Shown here: positions 9,370-17,816 of the stretch, piece by piece
Position numbering within the stretch: position 1 is the stretch's first letter
How the letters are laid out: each line of letters opens with the position of its first letter
NCBI GenBank assembly: GCA_937919205.1
Contig: CALFOZ010000231.1
Span: forward strand, 1-39,551
Length of the DNA stretch: 39,551 nt
Origin: an uncultured Planctomycetia bacterium
GTDB lineage: Bacteria; Planctomycetota; Phycisphaerae; Phycisphaerales; SM1A02
Reading direction: 5' to 3'
The notes under the pieces: model-generated
What the model saw: only the letters and a program-made list of their open reading frames with translations
Told to the model about the DNA's origin: nothing
Database searches by the model: none
Position numbers and translations under genes: made by a program

Positions 9370-9912
9370 ATGCAACGCAACCTGTGGGCACCATGGCGCA
9401 TGTCGTACATCCGCAATCTTGAGTCGCAGGCGTTGCAAGCCAAGATCAGCGCGCCTGCCGACTCCGACGGAAACTTTTTGCTGGCCGCGTGGAAAAATCC
9501 TCAACTTGATCTTGCGCAACATGTGGTCTATCGCAACGAGCACGGATTTATTTTGCTCAATCGATATCCATACTCCAACGGACATTTATTGGTGGCGCTT
9601 GGCCAAGCGCGTGCGCGGTTGATGGATTACTCCGCCACACAACGCGCGCACTTCTGGAGTCTGGTGGATCTTGCCGCCGCGCTTGTGGATGTGGCGCTGA
9701 AACCGCAAGGCATGAACATTGGCGTGAACGAAGGCAGTGCTGGCGGCGCGGGACTTCCGCAACACGCGCACGCGCACATTGTTGCGCGCTGGAACGGCGA
9801 TACCAATTTCATGTCCACCGTGGCTGGCGCGCGCGTGATTCCAGAGTCGCTTGACAGCGTGGCCGAGCACTACAAAATCGCTTTAAATGAAGCACAAAAA
9901 CGAGTGGGCTGA
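9370..9912 (+). CDS. HIT-domain nucleotide hydrolase/transferase (Ap4A phosphorylase-like branch)
   Basis: A 180-aa cytoplasmic HIT-superfamily protein that would act on dinucleoside polyphosphates or nucleoside monophosphate conjugates. The N-terminal LWAPWRMSYI is characteristic of the Ap4A-phosphorylase-like branch. The catalytic histidine triad is in QHAHAHIVARW (His132, 134, 136), and the nucleotide-binding strand is in GFILLNRYPYSNGHLLVA. The final FMSTVAGARVIPESL matches the family. The CxxC zinc site seen in some relatives is absent. The gene is followed by a structured non-coding stretch. Confidence 0.9.
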   Translation: MQRNLWAPWRMSYIRNLESQALQAKISAPADSDGNFLLAAWKNPQLDLAQHVVYRNEHGFILLNRYPYSNGHLLVALGQARARLMDYSATQRAHFWSLVDLAAALVDVALKPQGMNIGVNEGSAGGAGLPQHAHAHIVARWNGDTNFMSTVAGARVIPESLDSVAEHYKIALNEAQKRVG

Positions 9913-9944
9913 GATCGAGTCCAGGCATAGACTAAATCATTCGA

Positions 9945-10175
9945 CTCTTTGCCCCGTCGGGCGACCTTTGACCACGCGTCCGGACCGATGCGAACCCCAA
10001 GGGATCCCTACTTAATGGCTGCGTCAATGATCATGCCTCTCGCGTTCGCGCGGCGTGGAAGATCGGGAACGATGGCCGGGGAACCCACGTGAATGCGGGT
10101 TCGGGCAACTTCGTCAGAGAGCGCTTCCTTGTGAAGCGACAGAATTTATTTCTGTTCCTCCGACGGGGCAAAGAG
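9945..10175 (+). ncRNA. Candidate structured RNA (or MITE-like element) closed by a perfect 16-bp inverted repeat
   Basis: The 320-bp gap between the HIT and MFS genes holds no credible gene. Its ends are exact reverse complements: ctctttgccccgtcgg (9945-9960) and ccgacggggcaaagag (10160-10175). After one mismatch the pairing continues with ttcg/cgaa (9940-9943 and 10177-10180). Inside are local hairpins: gaaccc/gggttc (10081-10086 with 10097-10102), cgcttc/gaagcg (10122-10127 with 10133-10138) and acagaa/ttctgt (10139-10144 with 10150-10155). A 7-bp alternative, cgaaccc (9991-9997) with gggttcg (10097-10103), would compete with the first hairpin. Length and closing helix recall 6S RNA, but I cannot match its consensus. 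I also compared it by eye with RNase P, SRP, tmRNA and the cobalamin, c-di-AMP, lysine, SAM and FMN riboswitches and found no match. A small inverted-repeat transposable remnant is the main alternative. Strand is assigned from the flanking genes only. Confidence 0.5.
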
Positions 10176-10232
10176 CCGAAAATATAAAATGCATTTACAC
10201 ACAAATTCGTACGCCTATGCTTGCCGAATCGG

Positions 10233-11639
10233 ATGAACGCCCCCACGGAAATAAAGCGCGACGCGCCAACCAACGAAGGATTCCTGACGCGCTTTCATCC
10301 GGGCCACTTGCCGCCCATGTCGCGGCCGGCGTACATCAATGAAATTCTAAGCTGGGCGTTCCTGCCATTTTTTCTTGGCGCCATTGAAGGCGGCACGCTG
10401 GGCGTGGTGGTTAAAAAAACATTCACTGGTGTTGAGGGCATTGGACCCACCGAACTCAATTTAGCCGTGGCGCTGGTCACCGCCGCGCCCAACGTTGCAA
10501 ACTTGACCAGTTTTATTTGGGCCGCGCACTCGCAAGGCAAACCTAAAGTGGCGTACATCGCCACCCTGCAAACCATGACCGCGGTGTGCGTGGCGTCGAT
10601 TGCGCTTATGCCCGAACAACGCTGGGGCTTGTGGATGCTTTGCATTTTGGCCACGCTGGCGCGCATCACGTGGACGGGCGTGATCACGTTGCGATCCGCC
10701 GTCTGGCGCGCCAACTATCCACGCGAAATCAGAGCCAAAATCGCTGGAAATATGGCCACAGTGCAAAGTTTGGTTCTGGCGCTGTGCGGCTGGGCCATTG
10801 GCGCGGCGATGGACTTTAATTCCAAAAGTTTCCACATTCTTTTTCCTGCGCTCGCCGTGCTTGGCATCGCTGGAAATATTTTGTGGCGGCGCGTTCCCAT
10901 GCGCGGCGAAAAAAGATTATTACGCGCCGAGCAGGCCGCGCCAAAGCGCAGTGGTCCGCAACTCAATCCAAATTCCGTACTGCGCGTGCTGAAGCAGGAT
11001 CCGCAATATGCCAAGTTCATGTTGTGGATGTCGGTGTTTGGCTTGGGCAATCTCATGATCTCGGCGCCGCTGGCCATTGTGCTAGAGGATGAAATGAACG
11101 CGACATACGCGCAGGGAATTTTGGTGACCACCGTCATTCCATTATTGATCATGCCGCTGGCCATTCCATTTTGGGCGCGGCGACTTGACCGCTCACACGT
11201 GGTTGATTTCCGCGCCATTCACGCGTGGACATTTGTGAGCGCGGCCGCGCTTATTTTTATCGCGGCGCTGGCCAAATCCATGCCACTGTTTTATATATCC
11301 GGCGCTTTGCTTGGCATTGGTTTCGCCGGCGGAAGCTTGGCGTGGAACTTGGGCCACCAAGATTTCGCGCCGCCAGAGCGCGACGCGGAATACATGGGCG
11401 TGCATGTCACGCTCAATGGCATTCGCGGTTTGATCGCGCCATTTCTTGCTGTGGGTTTGTACGAGTGGCTCAAAGGCCACAACCTTGGCGCGTGGAGTTT
11501 CTTTGTGTGCCTCATGATCAATGTCGTCGGCGCGTGGGGATTTGTGCACATGCGCCGCGCGCGCAAGCGCCATCGAAAGGCCACGCTCGTGAGCGATTCA
11601 CAGGCGCAGTTACCAACTCAATCACCCGTGCAAGCCTAA
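10233..11639 (+). CDS. Major facilitator superfamily transporter
   Basis: A polytopic inner-membrane protein of 468 aa with about 12 hydrophobic segments in two halves joined by a basic loop (MRGEKRLLRAEQAAPKRSG, around residue 230). The sequence WRANYPREIRAKIAGNM after the fourth helix resembles the arginine-rich cytoplasmic loop of many MFS carriers of unknown substrate. The track begins at a TTG (10221); the in-frame ATG at 10233 is preferred. It lies just downstream of the inverted-repeat element, which could be its leader. It is of the same general MFS type as the protein at 16536-17816, but too diverged to call a recent duplicate. Substrate unknown. Confidence 0.82.
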   Translation: MNAPTEIKRDAPTNEGFLTRFHPGHLPPMSRPAYINEILSWAFLPFFLGAIEGGTLGVVVKKTFTGVEGIGPTELNLAVALVTAAPNVANLTSFIWAAHSQGKPKVAYIATLQTMTAVCVASIALMPEQRWGLWMLCILATLARITWTGVITLRSAVWRANYPREIRAKIAGNMATVQSLVLALCGWAIGAAMDFNSKSFHILFPALAVLGIAGNILWRRVPMRGEKRLLRAEQAAPKRSGPQLNPNSVLRVLKQDPQYAKFMLWMSVFGLGNLMISAPLAIVLEDEMNATYAQGILVTTVIPLLIMPLAIPFWARRLDRSHVVDFRAIHAWTFVSAAALIFIAALAKSMPLFYISGALLGIGFAGGSLAWNLGHQDFAPPERDAEYMGVHVTLNGIRGLIAPFLAVGLYEWLKGHNLGAWSFFVCLMINVVGAWGFVHMRRARKRHRKATLVSDSQAQLPTQSPVQA

Positions 11640-11827
11640 AATCACCGCGTGTTGCGGGCCACGATGAAACTTTCAATTGCCCTTTAATTCAAGCGGGTTT
11701 TTCGTTACCATCATCGACCCGGCATGTCGCCGGCGCCTTTCACGGACGCGTGTCCGGGGCGTTTATTCCTGGCCGATTTCGCGGCGTGGTCCGCGCGGCT
11801 CATCACGCACCCTATTGAAACGACAAC
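11640..11827 (+). promoter_or_regulatory. rpsA upstream/leader region
   Basis: The 188-bp gap before rpsA is non-coding. It contains a short GC-rich stem-loop, cggac-gcgt-gtccg (11743-11756), about 70 bp before the start codon. I see no convincing promoter hexamers and no Shine-Dalgarno sequence directly ahead of the ATG. In other bacteria S1 represses its own translation through leader structure; whether this hairpin does so is inference. Confidence 0.3.
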
Positions 11828-13588
11828 ATGGTTAATCACAATCTCATCGAAGCCCTCGCTCTTGAAGCAGGCATCGCGGACAAAATGCTCCGCGAGGCGT
11901 ACGGACAAACAGAACTTAATCTTGAAGAAATCCTTGGCGCTGAAGTTGCGTCACTTGGAACCGGCAACATCGTCAAAGGACGCGTTGTTGGCATCAGCGG
12001 TGACTTTGTCATTGTTGACATTCGCGGCAAGAGCGAAGGTCAAGTTCAAAAAGAAGAATTTGAGGAATCAGGCGGCGTCACCATTGGTGATGAAGTTGAA
12101 GTCCTTGTTGAGGAAACCGAAACGCCAGACGGAAGCATCATGCTTTCCAAGCGCAAGGCCGACCGCATTCGCGGTTGGGAGCAAGTGCTTGTCAGCCGCA
12201 AGGAAGGCGACATTGTTGAAGGCAAAGTGTTGCGCAAAATCAAGGGCGGTTTGCTTGTGGACATTGGCGTGCCAGTGTTCCTGCCAGCCAGCCAGGTGGA
12301 TGTTCGCCGTCCAGGCGATATTGGTGAATTCATCGGCAAAACCGTGCGTTCCATGATTCTCAAGATTGATCTTGAGCGACGCAATATCGTCATCAGCCGC
12401 CGCAAGTTGATCGAGGACGAGCGCGAGGATTCCAAGCGCAAGTTGATGGACAAGGTGAACGAGGGCGACATTGTGCGCGGCACCGTGACCAACATCGCCG
12501 ACTTCGGCGCGTTCATTGATCTTGGTGGTCTTGATGGTTTACTGCACATCACCGACATGAGTTGGGGTCGCGTGAATCATCCAACCGAAATCGTGAAGAT
12601 TGGCGACGAGGTTGAAGTCAAGATTCTCAACATCGACCGTGAGCGCGAGAAGATCGCACTTGGACTGAAGCAGAAGGAAGCAAGTCCTTGGGAGGAAATC
12701 GAGAAGAAGTATCCGGTCAATTCCCGCTTGAAGGGAACCGTGGTCAGCTTGATGAGCTACGGCGCGTTTGTTCGTCTTGAGGAAGGCATTGAAGGCCTGG
12801 TGCACGTCAGCGAAATGAGTTGGACTCGCCGCGTGAACCATCCAAGTGAAGTTGTGAACGTGAATGACGAAATTGACATTGTCATTCTTGAAATTGACAA
12901 GCAGAAGTTGGAGATCAGCTTGGGCATGAAGCAGACCGAGGTGAATCCTTGGGAACTTGTGGCCGAGAAATATCCAAACGGAACCATCATTGAAGGCAAG
13001 ATCCGCAACCTGGCCAACTACGGCGCGTTTGTTGAGATTGAGCCTGGAATTGACGGTCTTTTGCATGTCAGCGACATCAGTTGGACCAAGAAAGTTGCGC
13101 ATCCAAACGAGATTTACAAGAAGGGCGACAGCGTGAAGTGCGTTGTGCTTGATGTTGATCGCGACAAACAGCGCGTTGGCTTGGGCACCAAGCAATTGTC
13201 GGAAGATCCGTGGGTGGAAGCGATTCCAAGCGCGTATCGCCCCGGCATGATCGTGAAGGGAACCATCACCAAGATCACCAACTTCGGCGTGTTTGTTGAG
13301 CTTGAAGAAGGTCTGGAAGGCTTGCTGCACATCAGCGAACTTTCCGATCAGAAGGTGGAGAATCCGCTGGACGTTGTGAAGCCAGGACAAGAAGTGGACG
13401 TGAAGATTCTTCGCGTGGACACTTCCGATCGCAAGATCGGCCTGAGCTTGAAGCGCGCTCAATGGGGCGCGGGTATCGATCCAGACATGCGCGCGGATAT
13501 TGCGACGGATGCGGCGGTTCGTGAACGTCCAACCCGCGGCGGTATGGATGATCACGGCGCGCTTGGCACTGACAAGATCAGTTTCTAA
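11828..13588 (+). CDS. rpsA: 30S ribosomal protein S1
   Basis: S1 binds mRNA on the small ribosomal subunit and helps recruit messages with weak Shine-Dalgarno sites, which matters here because few genes have one. The 586-aa protein has six S1/OB repeats. The first two (about 44-112 and 128-190) are the divergent ribosome-docking type, and repeats 3-6 (starting near 213, 298, 385 and 472) carry the canonical pattern, for example GAFIDLGGLDGLLHITDMSW and GAFVRLEEGIEGLVHVSEMSW. The short tail after repeat 6 is unconserved. Length is close to the usual 550-600 aa. A strong terminator follows 22 bp after the stop codon. Confidence 0.96.
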   Translation: MVNHNLIEALALEAGIADKMLREAYGQTELNLEEILGAEVASLGTGNIVKGRVVGISGDFVIVDIRGKSEGQVQKEEFEESGGVTIGDEVEVLVEETETPDGSIMLSKRKADRIRGWEQVLVSRKEGDIVEGKVLRKIKGGLLVDIGVPVFLPASQVDVRRPGDIGEFIGKTVRSMILKIDLERRNIVISRRKLIEDEREDSKRKLMDKVNEGDIVRGTVTNIADFGAFIDLGGLDGLLHITDMSWGRVNHPTEIVKIGDEVEVKILNIDREREKIALGLKQKEASPWEEIEKKYPVNSRLKGTVVSLMSYGAFVRLEEGIEGLVHVSEMSWTRRVNHPSEVVNVNDEIDIVILEIDKQKLEISLGMKQTEVNPWELVAEKYPNGTIIEGKIRNLANYGAFVEIEPGIDGLLHVSDISWTKKVAHPNEIYKKGDSVKCVVLDVDRDKQRVGLGTKQLSEDPWVEAIPSAYRPGMIVKGTITKITNFGVFVELEEGLEGLLHISELSDQKVENPLDVVKPGQEVDVKILRVDTSDRKIGLSLKRAQWGAGIDPDMRADIATDAAVRERPTRGGMDDHGALGTDKISF

Positions 13589-13610
13589 GTTTCAGAGTGT
13601 GTAAAAATCC

Positions 13611-13649
13611 AACGACCGCGGTTTCAAAGCCGCGGTCGTTTTCTTTTTT
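13611..13649 (+). terminator. Rho-independent terminator of rpsA
   Basis: A perfect 11-bp stem, aacgaccgcgg with ccgcggtcgtt, closes an 8-nt loop (tttcaaag) and is followed by ttctttttt. It ends the rpsA transcript. Confidence 0.93.
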
Positions 13650-13685
13650 CACGATGGGAACCGCTTTGCGTGCAAAGCGATCGTG
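13650..13685. other. Second stem-loop after the rpsA terminator
   Basis: cacgat...atcgtg flanks an inner stem cgctttg-cgtg-caaagcg directly after the terminator T-tract. There is no T-run on either side, so it is not a typical terminator. The rest of the 287-bp gap up to 13875 shows nothing I can name; it must contain the promoter for the next gene. Confidence 0.4.
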
Positions 13686-13875
13686 ATGCGCTCAGTCTTG
13701 GCCGATTCTCAACATAAAGCGATGAAGCCAACCAGAACAAGCAACAGCATCCTTTTCAGATGCGCGCGTTGTGTCTGATCTATGCGGAACATTTTCATGG
13801 ACAATCCTGGCAATGCTTAGTCGGAGTCGCCTGAATTAAAACGTCAATTCAAACGACTCCGCTACATTGTTCACC

Positions 13876-15708
13876 ATGGCGCCGTTTCACAATCTGTCCA
13901 GACAATTCTGGCTATTGAATGCAATTTTAAGCATGATGGCAATGGTTATCACGCCCGCGCGGGCGGATCTTTGCTCCGTCGCCGACGCCAAAGCGCTCTT
14001 TCAAGTTTCGCGGCAGTGGCTGGATCAACAAATATTGCAGGCCCCGCTGGATTTGAAACCGCCGGACTTCACCAAGGATGCATCGCTGTCTCCAACATTT
14101 TCAGCGACCGCCGCGGGCGTGGTTCTGCGTTTGAATGGTCGACCCGTTGGACAAGCGTGGGCGCGCCAAACTGCTGATCATTCATCATGCCTTGCGCAGG
14201 CGCTGATCAAAGCGTTGGCGTTGGCAAATGAAGATCGAATTCTCGCGCATCTTCCCGCGCAAGAGCGCGCCAACGCGGCGCGGCAACTTTCGCTTGAGAT
14301 TGAACTCGTGGGCGACACCCGTCCATTCACGGGCGATCGCATCGACACGCTTGCCGCGCGCATTGACAATGGACGCGAAGCCATGGCCATTCGCGCTGGT
14401 GACCGATGGGCCTTCTCGTTGCCTTCGCTACAGCAATCATTGAATCAAACCCAACTGCCTTGGTACACAATGGTGCTGATGGCGCGCGAAGTTGGAGTGG
14501 ACGCTGGCTCGGATAAAAAATTCAAGTTGCCCGAAAGCGTGGTCGTGTACCGCGCCGACACGCGCAGATTGGCGCAAATTGCCGCAAAAGCGCCGGCATT
14601 TGAAGTATCGCGCGCAATGTTGATGGTTCCACTGGCGCAAATCACCAACAGCGCTCTTGACCAAATGGCGGTCGCTATCGCGGCGCATCTTGAAACCCGA
14701 ATTCGCAATGCGGATGGACTTTCAAAAGAAACTCTTGAAACGTTTCAGGCTCTTGGTCCCGCTGGCGAATATCAACCGGCGCTTGGAGTTGTGGCGCAAC
14801 CAGTATGCGCGCCTCTTGAACAAGCCATGGGCGCTTTCGCCATGGCTCGATTTGCTCAGATGAACTTTCCAGAAATTGATCGCTCCGCCGCGCGCGAGTT
14901 TGCCATATTCACTTTGCAATCTCTGCAACATGTTGTCGGTCAAGAAAAAAATCCACTTGACAATCTTGCCACCATGGCCACATGCCTGTTGGCTTATCAA
15001 TCGTTGGCACATTCCACGCCTGACTGGGCGGATACCACAAGTAAAGAATGGGAAAAAGTATTGCACGCAAAAGTCACTGCCGCGTTCGCGCTCAACGATC
15101 AAACCGATTTGCAAACATGGGCCTTGTGCGCCGCCGCATTGGCGCAGAAGTCGCCAAATGAAGTCGCGCGGGCGCTCGACAATGCGTGGCAAATTCGACC
15201 CGTGGAGAAATTGCTCTCCGCAAGTCCGTGGATGCTTATGGCCGAGCAACGCGTGGGGGCTTCGTCGGACCACGCTCGGGCCAAAGAAGCTTGCGAATTA
15301 CTGCAAATCATGCTGGTTCAGAGTCAGCTTGCGCGCTCCAAAAATCCCGATCTTGCCGCGGACCTTGAAGGCGGTTGGCCAATCACGGCCAGTGGAGTTT
15401 CGGGAGCCACGGCTCAATCATCACGACCAACATTGACCATGGCGTTGGCGCTTGACCCAAAGTTGTTCTCCGCTTCGCCTTCCACGGCCCAACAAAATTT
15501 AGAGTCGCTTCAGTTGGCGCTTCGATTTCTTAAACAGTTGCAGGTGGATCAGTCAGGCTGTTACGCATTTCGTGATCCCGCCAAATCCATAGGCGGAATT
15601 CGCGCCGCGCCGTGGGACAGCAACCAAACATTGGGCGCGAACGCAACCACATTGTTGGCGGTTCTTGAGTCCCGTGGATTGTTGGCGAACGAGCCAACTT
15701 CAAAATAA
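13876..15708 (+). CDS. Secreted two-part protein: possible AMMECR1-like N-terminal part and alpha/alpha-toroid-like C-terminal part
   Basis: A 610-aa exported protein. The signal peptide (about 1-31) ends in PARAD; the ATG at 13876 is preferred over the TTG at 13867. Residues about 85-160 (GVVLRLNGRPVGQAWA, then ALALANEDRILAHLPAQE and LSLEIELVGDTRPF) loosely follow the order of AMMECR1 proteins (GVFVTL..., EDPRFPPL..., LEIEVSVL). The second half is helical and repetitive; its end (LRFLKQLQVDQSGCYAFRDP, then GGIRAAPWDSNQTLGANA) resembles the repeat edges of terpene-cyclase/prenyltransferase-type toroids, where such proteins often lack catalytic acids. Neither similarity was tested by a search. 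It begins a tight run of four genes with the STN-like, MFS and glycosyltransferase genes. Confidence 0.55.
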   Translation: MAPFHNLSRQFWLLNAILSMMAMVITPARADLCSVADAKALFQVSRQWLDQQILQAPLDLKPPDFTKDASLSPTFSATAAGVVLRLNGRPVGQAWARQTADHSSCLAQALIKALALANEDRILAHLPAQERANAARQLSLEIELVGDTRPFTGDRIDTLAARIDNGREAMAIRAGDRWAFSLPSLQQSLNQTQLPWYTMVLMAREVGVDAGSDKKFKLPESVVVYRADTRRLAQIAAKAPAFEVSRAMLMVPLAQITNSALDQMAVAIAAHLETRIRNADGLSKETLETFQALGPAGEYQPALGVVAQPVCAPLEQAMGAFAMARFAQMNFPEIDRSAAREFAIFTLQSLQHVVGQEKNPLDNLATMATCLLAYQSLAHSTPDWADTTSKEWEKVLHAKVTAAFALNDQTDLQTWALCAAALAQKSPNEVARALDNAWQIRPVEKLLSASPWMLMAEQRVGASSDHARAKEACELLQIMLVQSQLARSKNPDLAADLEGGWPITASGVSGATAQSSRPTLTMALALDPKLFSASPSTAQQNLESLQLALRFLKQLQVDQSGCYAFRDPAKSIGGIRAAPWDSNQTLGANATTLLAVLESRGLLANEPTSK

Positions 15709-15746
15709 GTGATACGGCTGATCCTGTTTATCGTAAAATAAATCCA

Positions 15747-16535
15747 ATGCGAATCAATTCTAGTTTCATTTCGCGGATCATCTTCGCAGCCGCCAAGACA
15801 ATCGTTTGTCTAGGCGCGATCACGGGGATCAATCCTATTGCATCCGCCACACGGTCACAGTCCGCGCCGCTTCATGGTGGCGTCCGCGATCGATGGGTGG
15901 CTTCGCTTGGCGCCAAAAAAATTTCTGTGGTATTCAAGCAAGTCCCTATCGTGCAAGTTTTGGAATCCATCTCCCAAAAATCGGGCGTTCCAATTCACGC
16001 ATTACTACTGGATAAACCCGCAGGATCCGCGGGAATTGATCCTGCCATCACCATCGATTTAGAAATCAAAGACATGCGGGCTCTTGAAGTATTGGAGATT
16101 GTTCTGCGCCAGGCGAGCGACGTCTCGCAAAACGAATGCCGCTGGCAAATAACGCAAACCGGAATTGAAGCGGGTCCAAAGTCGCGCTTGCTTCGGCCTA
16201 GCGCAATGGAGCGCCGCGTGTACGTGGTGGCCGATCTTGGTTTCAAGGTTGCGGACTTTCAACCGCCACCATTGCAAAGTGGCGGCACTGGAGGTGGCAC
16301 TGCACCACCTCCCTTCACTCCATCGCAACAGGATGCGCGCTATCAAAAATTAAAATCACTCATCCAAGCAACTGTGGAAACCGATGTGTGGGCTGAATCG
16401 AGCGGTGGTCCTTGCACCATCGCCATATTCAACAACACGATGATCGTGATTGCGCCAGACTTTGTGCACAGATCCATCGCAGGCAATAGTTTGGTTCGGG
16501 CAACCACTTCCCCAACAAGTCAGCCGACGCATTAA
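15747..16535 (+). CDS. Secreted protein with secretin/TonB short N-terminal (STN)-like domain
   Basis: A 262-aa exported protein with a hydrophobic signal segment (about 8-33). Residues 55-125 (KKISVVFKQVPIVQVLESIS, ITIDLEIKDMRALEVLEIVL) follow the STN pattern of a beta-alpha-beta unit found in secretins and TonB receptors. A Gly/Pro-rich linker (GGTGGGTAPPP) leads to a second unit, LKSLIQATVETDVWAESSGG ... TIAIFNNTMIVIAPDFVHRS, of the kind that accompanies secretin-like domains in Phycisphaerae. There is no secretin beta-barrel, so it is not a pore by itself. Its stop (TAA) directly abuts the ATG of the MFS gene. Confidence 0.6.
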   Translation: MRINSSFISRIIFAAAKTIVCLGAITGINPIASATRSQSAPLHGGVRDRWVASLGAKKISVVFKQVPIVQVLESISQKSGVPIHALLLDKPAGSAGIDPAITIDLEIKDMRALEVLEIVLRQASDVSQNECRWQITQTGIEAGPKSRLLRPSAMERRVYVVADLGFKVADFQPPPLQSGGTGGGTAPPPFTPSQQDARYQKLKSLIQATVETDVWAESSGGPCTIAIFNNTMIVIAPDFVHRSIAGNSLVRATTSPTSQPTH

Positions 16536-17816
16536 ATGGATGACCTTTCGCGAACTGATCCCATTCCCACCCGCCGCGATTTTACCGCATGCACCGGTGA
16601 CGGCGCCACATTCTGTTTCATGGTGGGCGCGGGCGAAACATACATAGCGGCCCTAGTTCTAGCGCTGGGTAAAAGCGCGCTTATCGCAGGCTTAATCATC
16701 ACAATTCCCATGCTTGTTGGCGCCACCGTTCAACTGGCTTCACCCGCTGGCTTGCGCCGTGTGGGTTCGCCACGCAAATGGATCCAAGGTTGCGCCATTG
16801 TGCAAGCGCTTTCATTTGTGCCCTTGATCATCGCCGCCGCATACGGAGATATTCCAACATGGCTGGGGTTTGTCACGCTGTCTATTTATTGGAGCGCGGC
16901 CATCGGCGCGTGGCCCGCGTGGAGCACCTGGGTGGCTCGACTTTTTCCTGAAACTCTTCGCGCCAGTTACTTCAGCAAACGAAATCGTATTTGCCGAATT
17001 TCGCAACTCGCCGCCATGCTTGCCGCGGGCGGTCTTTTATATTTGGGCGAGCGCGACGGATGGCAACTGAAAGCCTTCATGTGGATCATGATCTTCGCGG
17101 CGTTGGCGCGGCTTTCAAGCGTTTGGTTCCTGCATTATCAAGGCGATGTCAAGCTCAAGACAAGCGACATCATTCATGTCCAATACCGCACGTTGCCCAA
17201 GCGACTTGGATCCAGCGGTGATCTGCGCATTGTGCTCTGCTTGATCGCATTGCAATTTGCGGCCAATGTCAGCGGACCCTTTGTGAATCCATGGCTTCTG
17301 GATTATTTACATTTTGACAAAGCCTCGTATTTACTTGTGATTTGCACTATTTTTACGTCAAAATGCCTGGCCCTCACGTTGTTGGGTGGCATCATTCAAA
17401 AGTTTGGCGCCAGGCGCGTACTGCTTATTGGAACCGCCGGAACATCCATTGGTGTATTGATGCTGGTGGTGTCAACCAACTTGGCCTGGATTACATTTGT
17501 GCAGGTGTATAGCGGTGTCATGTGGGCGGCGTGGGAACTTGCCTCATTCTTGGTGCTCCTTGAAAGCATCAAGCATTCAGAGCGCACATCCATGATGGCG
17601 CTCTACAACTTCACAACTTATTTTTCAATCGCGGCTGGATCATTCATTGGCGCATACATTCTCAAATTGATGGATACTTCTGGCGGCGCCTATGTGACCA
17701 TCTTCATTCTGTCGGGCATGTTGCGCTTGGGCGTTTTGTGGTTGCGGCCAACCCGCGTGCGCGCGTCGGCGGTTGAAGTTGTAAGCCCAGCGCCAATGAA
17801 AGACCTGAACGTATGA
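16536..17816 (+). CDS. Major facilitator superfamily transporter
   Basis: A 426-aa inner-membrane carrier with about 12 hydrophobic segments. The loop after helix 4, WSTWVARLFPETLRASYFSK followed by RNRICRISQ, matches a recurrent MFS subgroup in which RGRYFxxRNR is typical. Translation starts immediately after the stop of the preceding gene and ends in a 4-bp ATGA overlap with the glycosyltransferase gene, so all three are likely one operon. The substrate is not evident; the neighbouring GT39-like enzyme makes a glycan-related role possible. Confidence 0.82.
   Translation: MDDLSRTDPIPTRRDFTACTGDGATFCFMVGAGETYIAALVLALGKSALIAGLIITIPMLVGATVQLASPAGLRRVGSPRKWIQGCAIVQALSFVPLIIAAAYGDIPTWLGFVTLSIYWSAAIGAWPAWSTWVARLFPETLRASYFSKRNRICRISQLAAMLAAGGLLYLGERDGWQLKAFMWIMIFAALARLSSVWFLHYQGDVKLKTSDIIHVQYRTLPKRLGSSGDLRIVLCLIALQFAANVSGPFVNPWLLDYLHFDKASYLLVICTIFTSKCLALTLLGGIIQKFGARRVLLIGTAGTSIGVLMLVVSTNLAWITFVQVYSGVMWAAWELASFLVLLESIKHSERTSMMALYNFTTYFSIAAGSFIGAYILKLMDTSGGAYVTIFILSGMLRLGVLWLRPTRVRASAVEVVSPAPMKDLNV

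Noticed and set aside
9945-10175. c-di-AMP (ydaO) or cobalamin riboswitch
   Set aside because: The cggggaaccc and gtgaat strings recall parts of ydaO, but the conserved 3' AGCUAAC...AGGC part and P1 sequence are missing; the cobalamin box is also absent.
12539-13555. Long minus-strand ORF (338 aa) opposite rpsA
   Set aside because: Shadow of rpsA; the repeated S1 domains give a repeated antisense pattern, and the product has no domain-like features.
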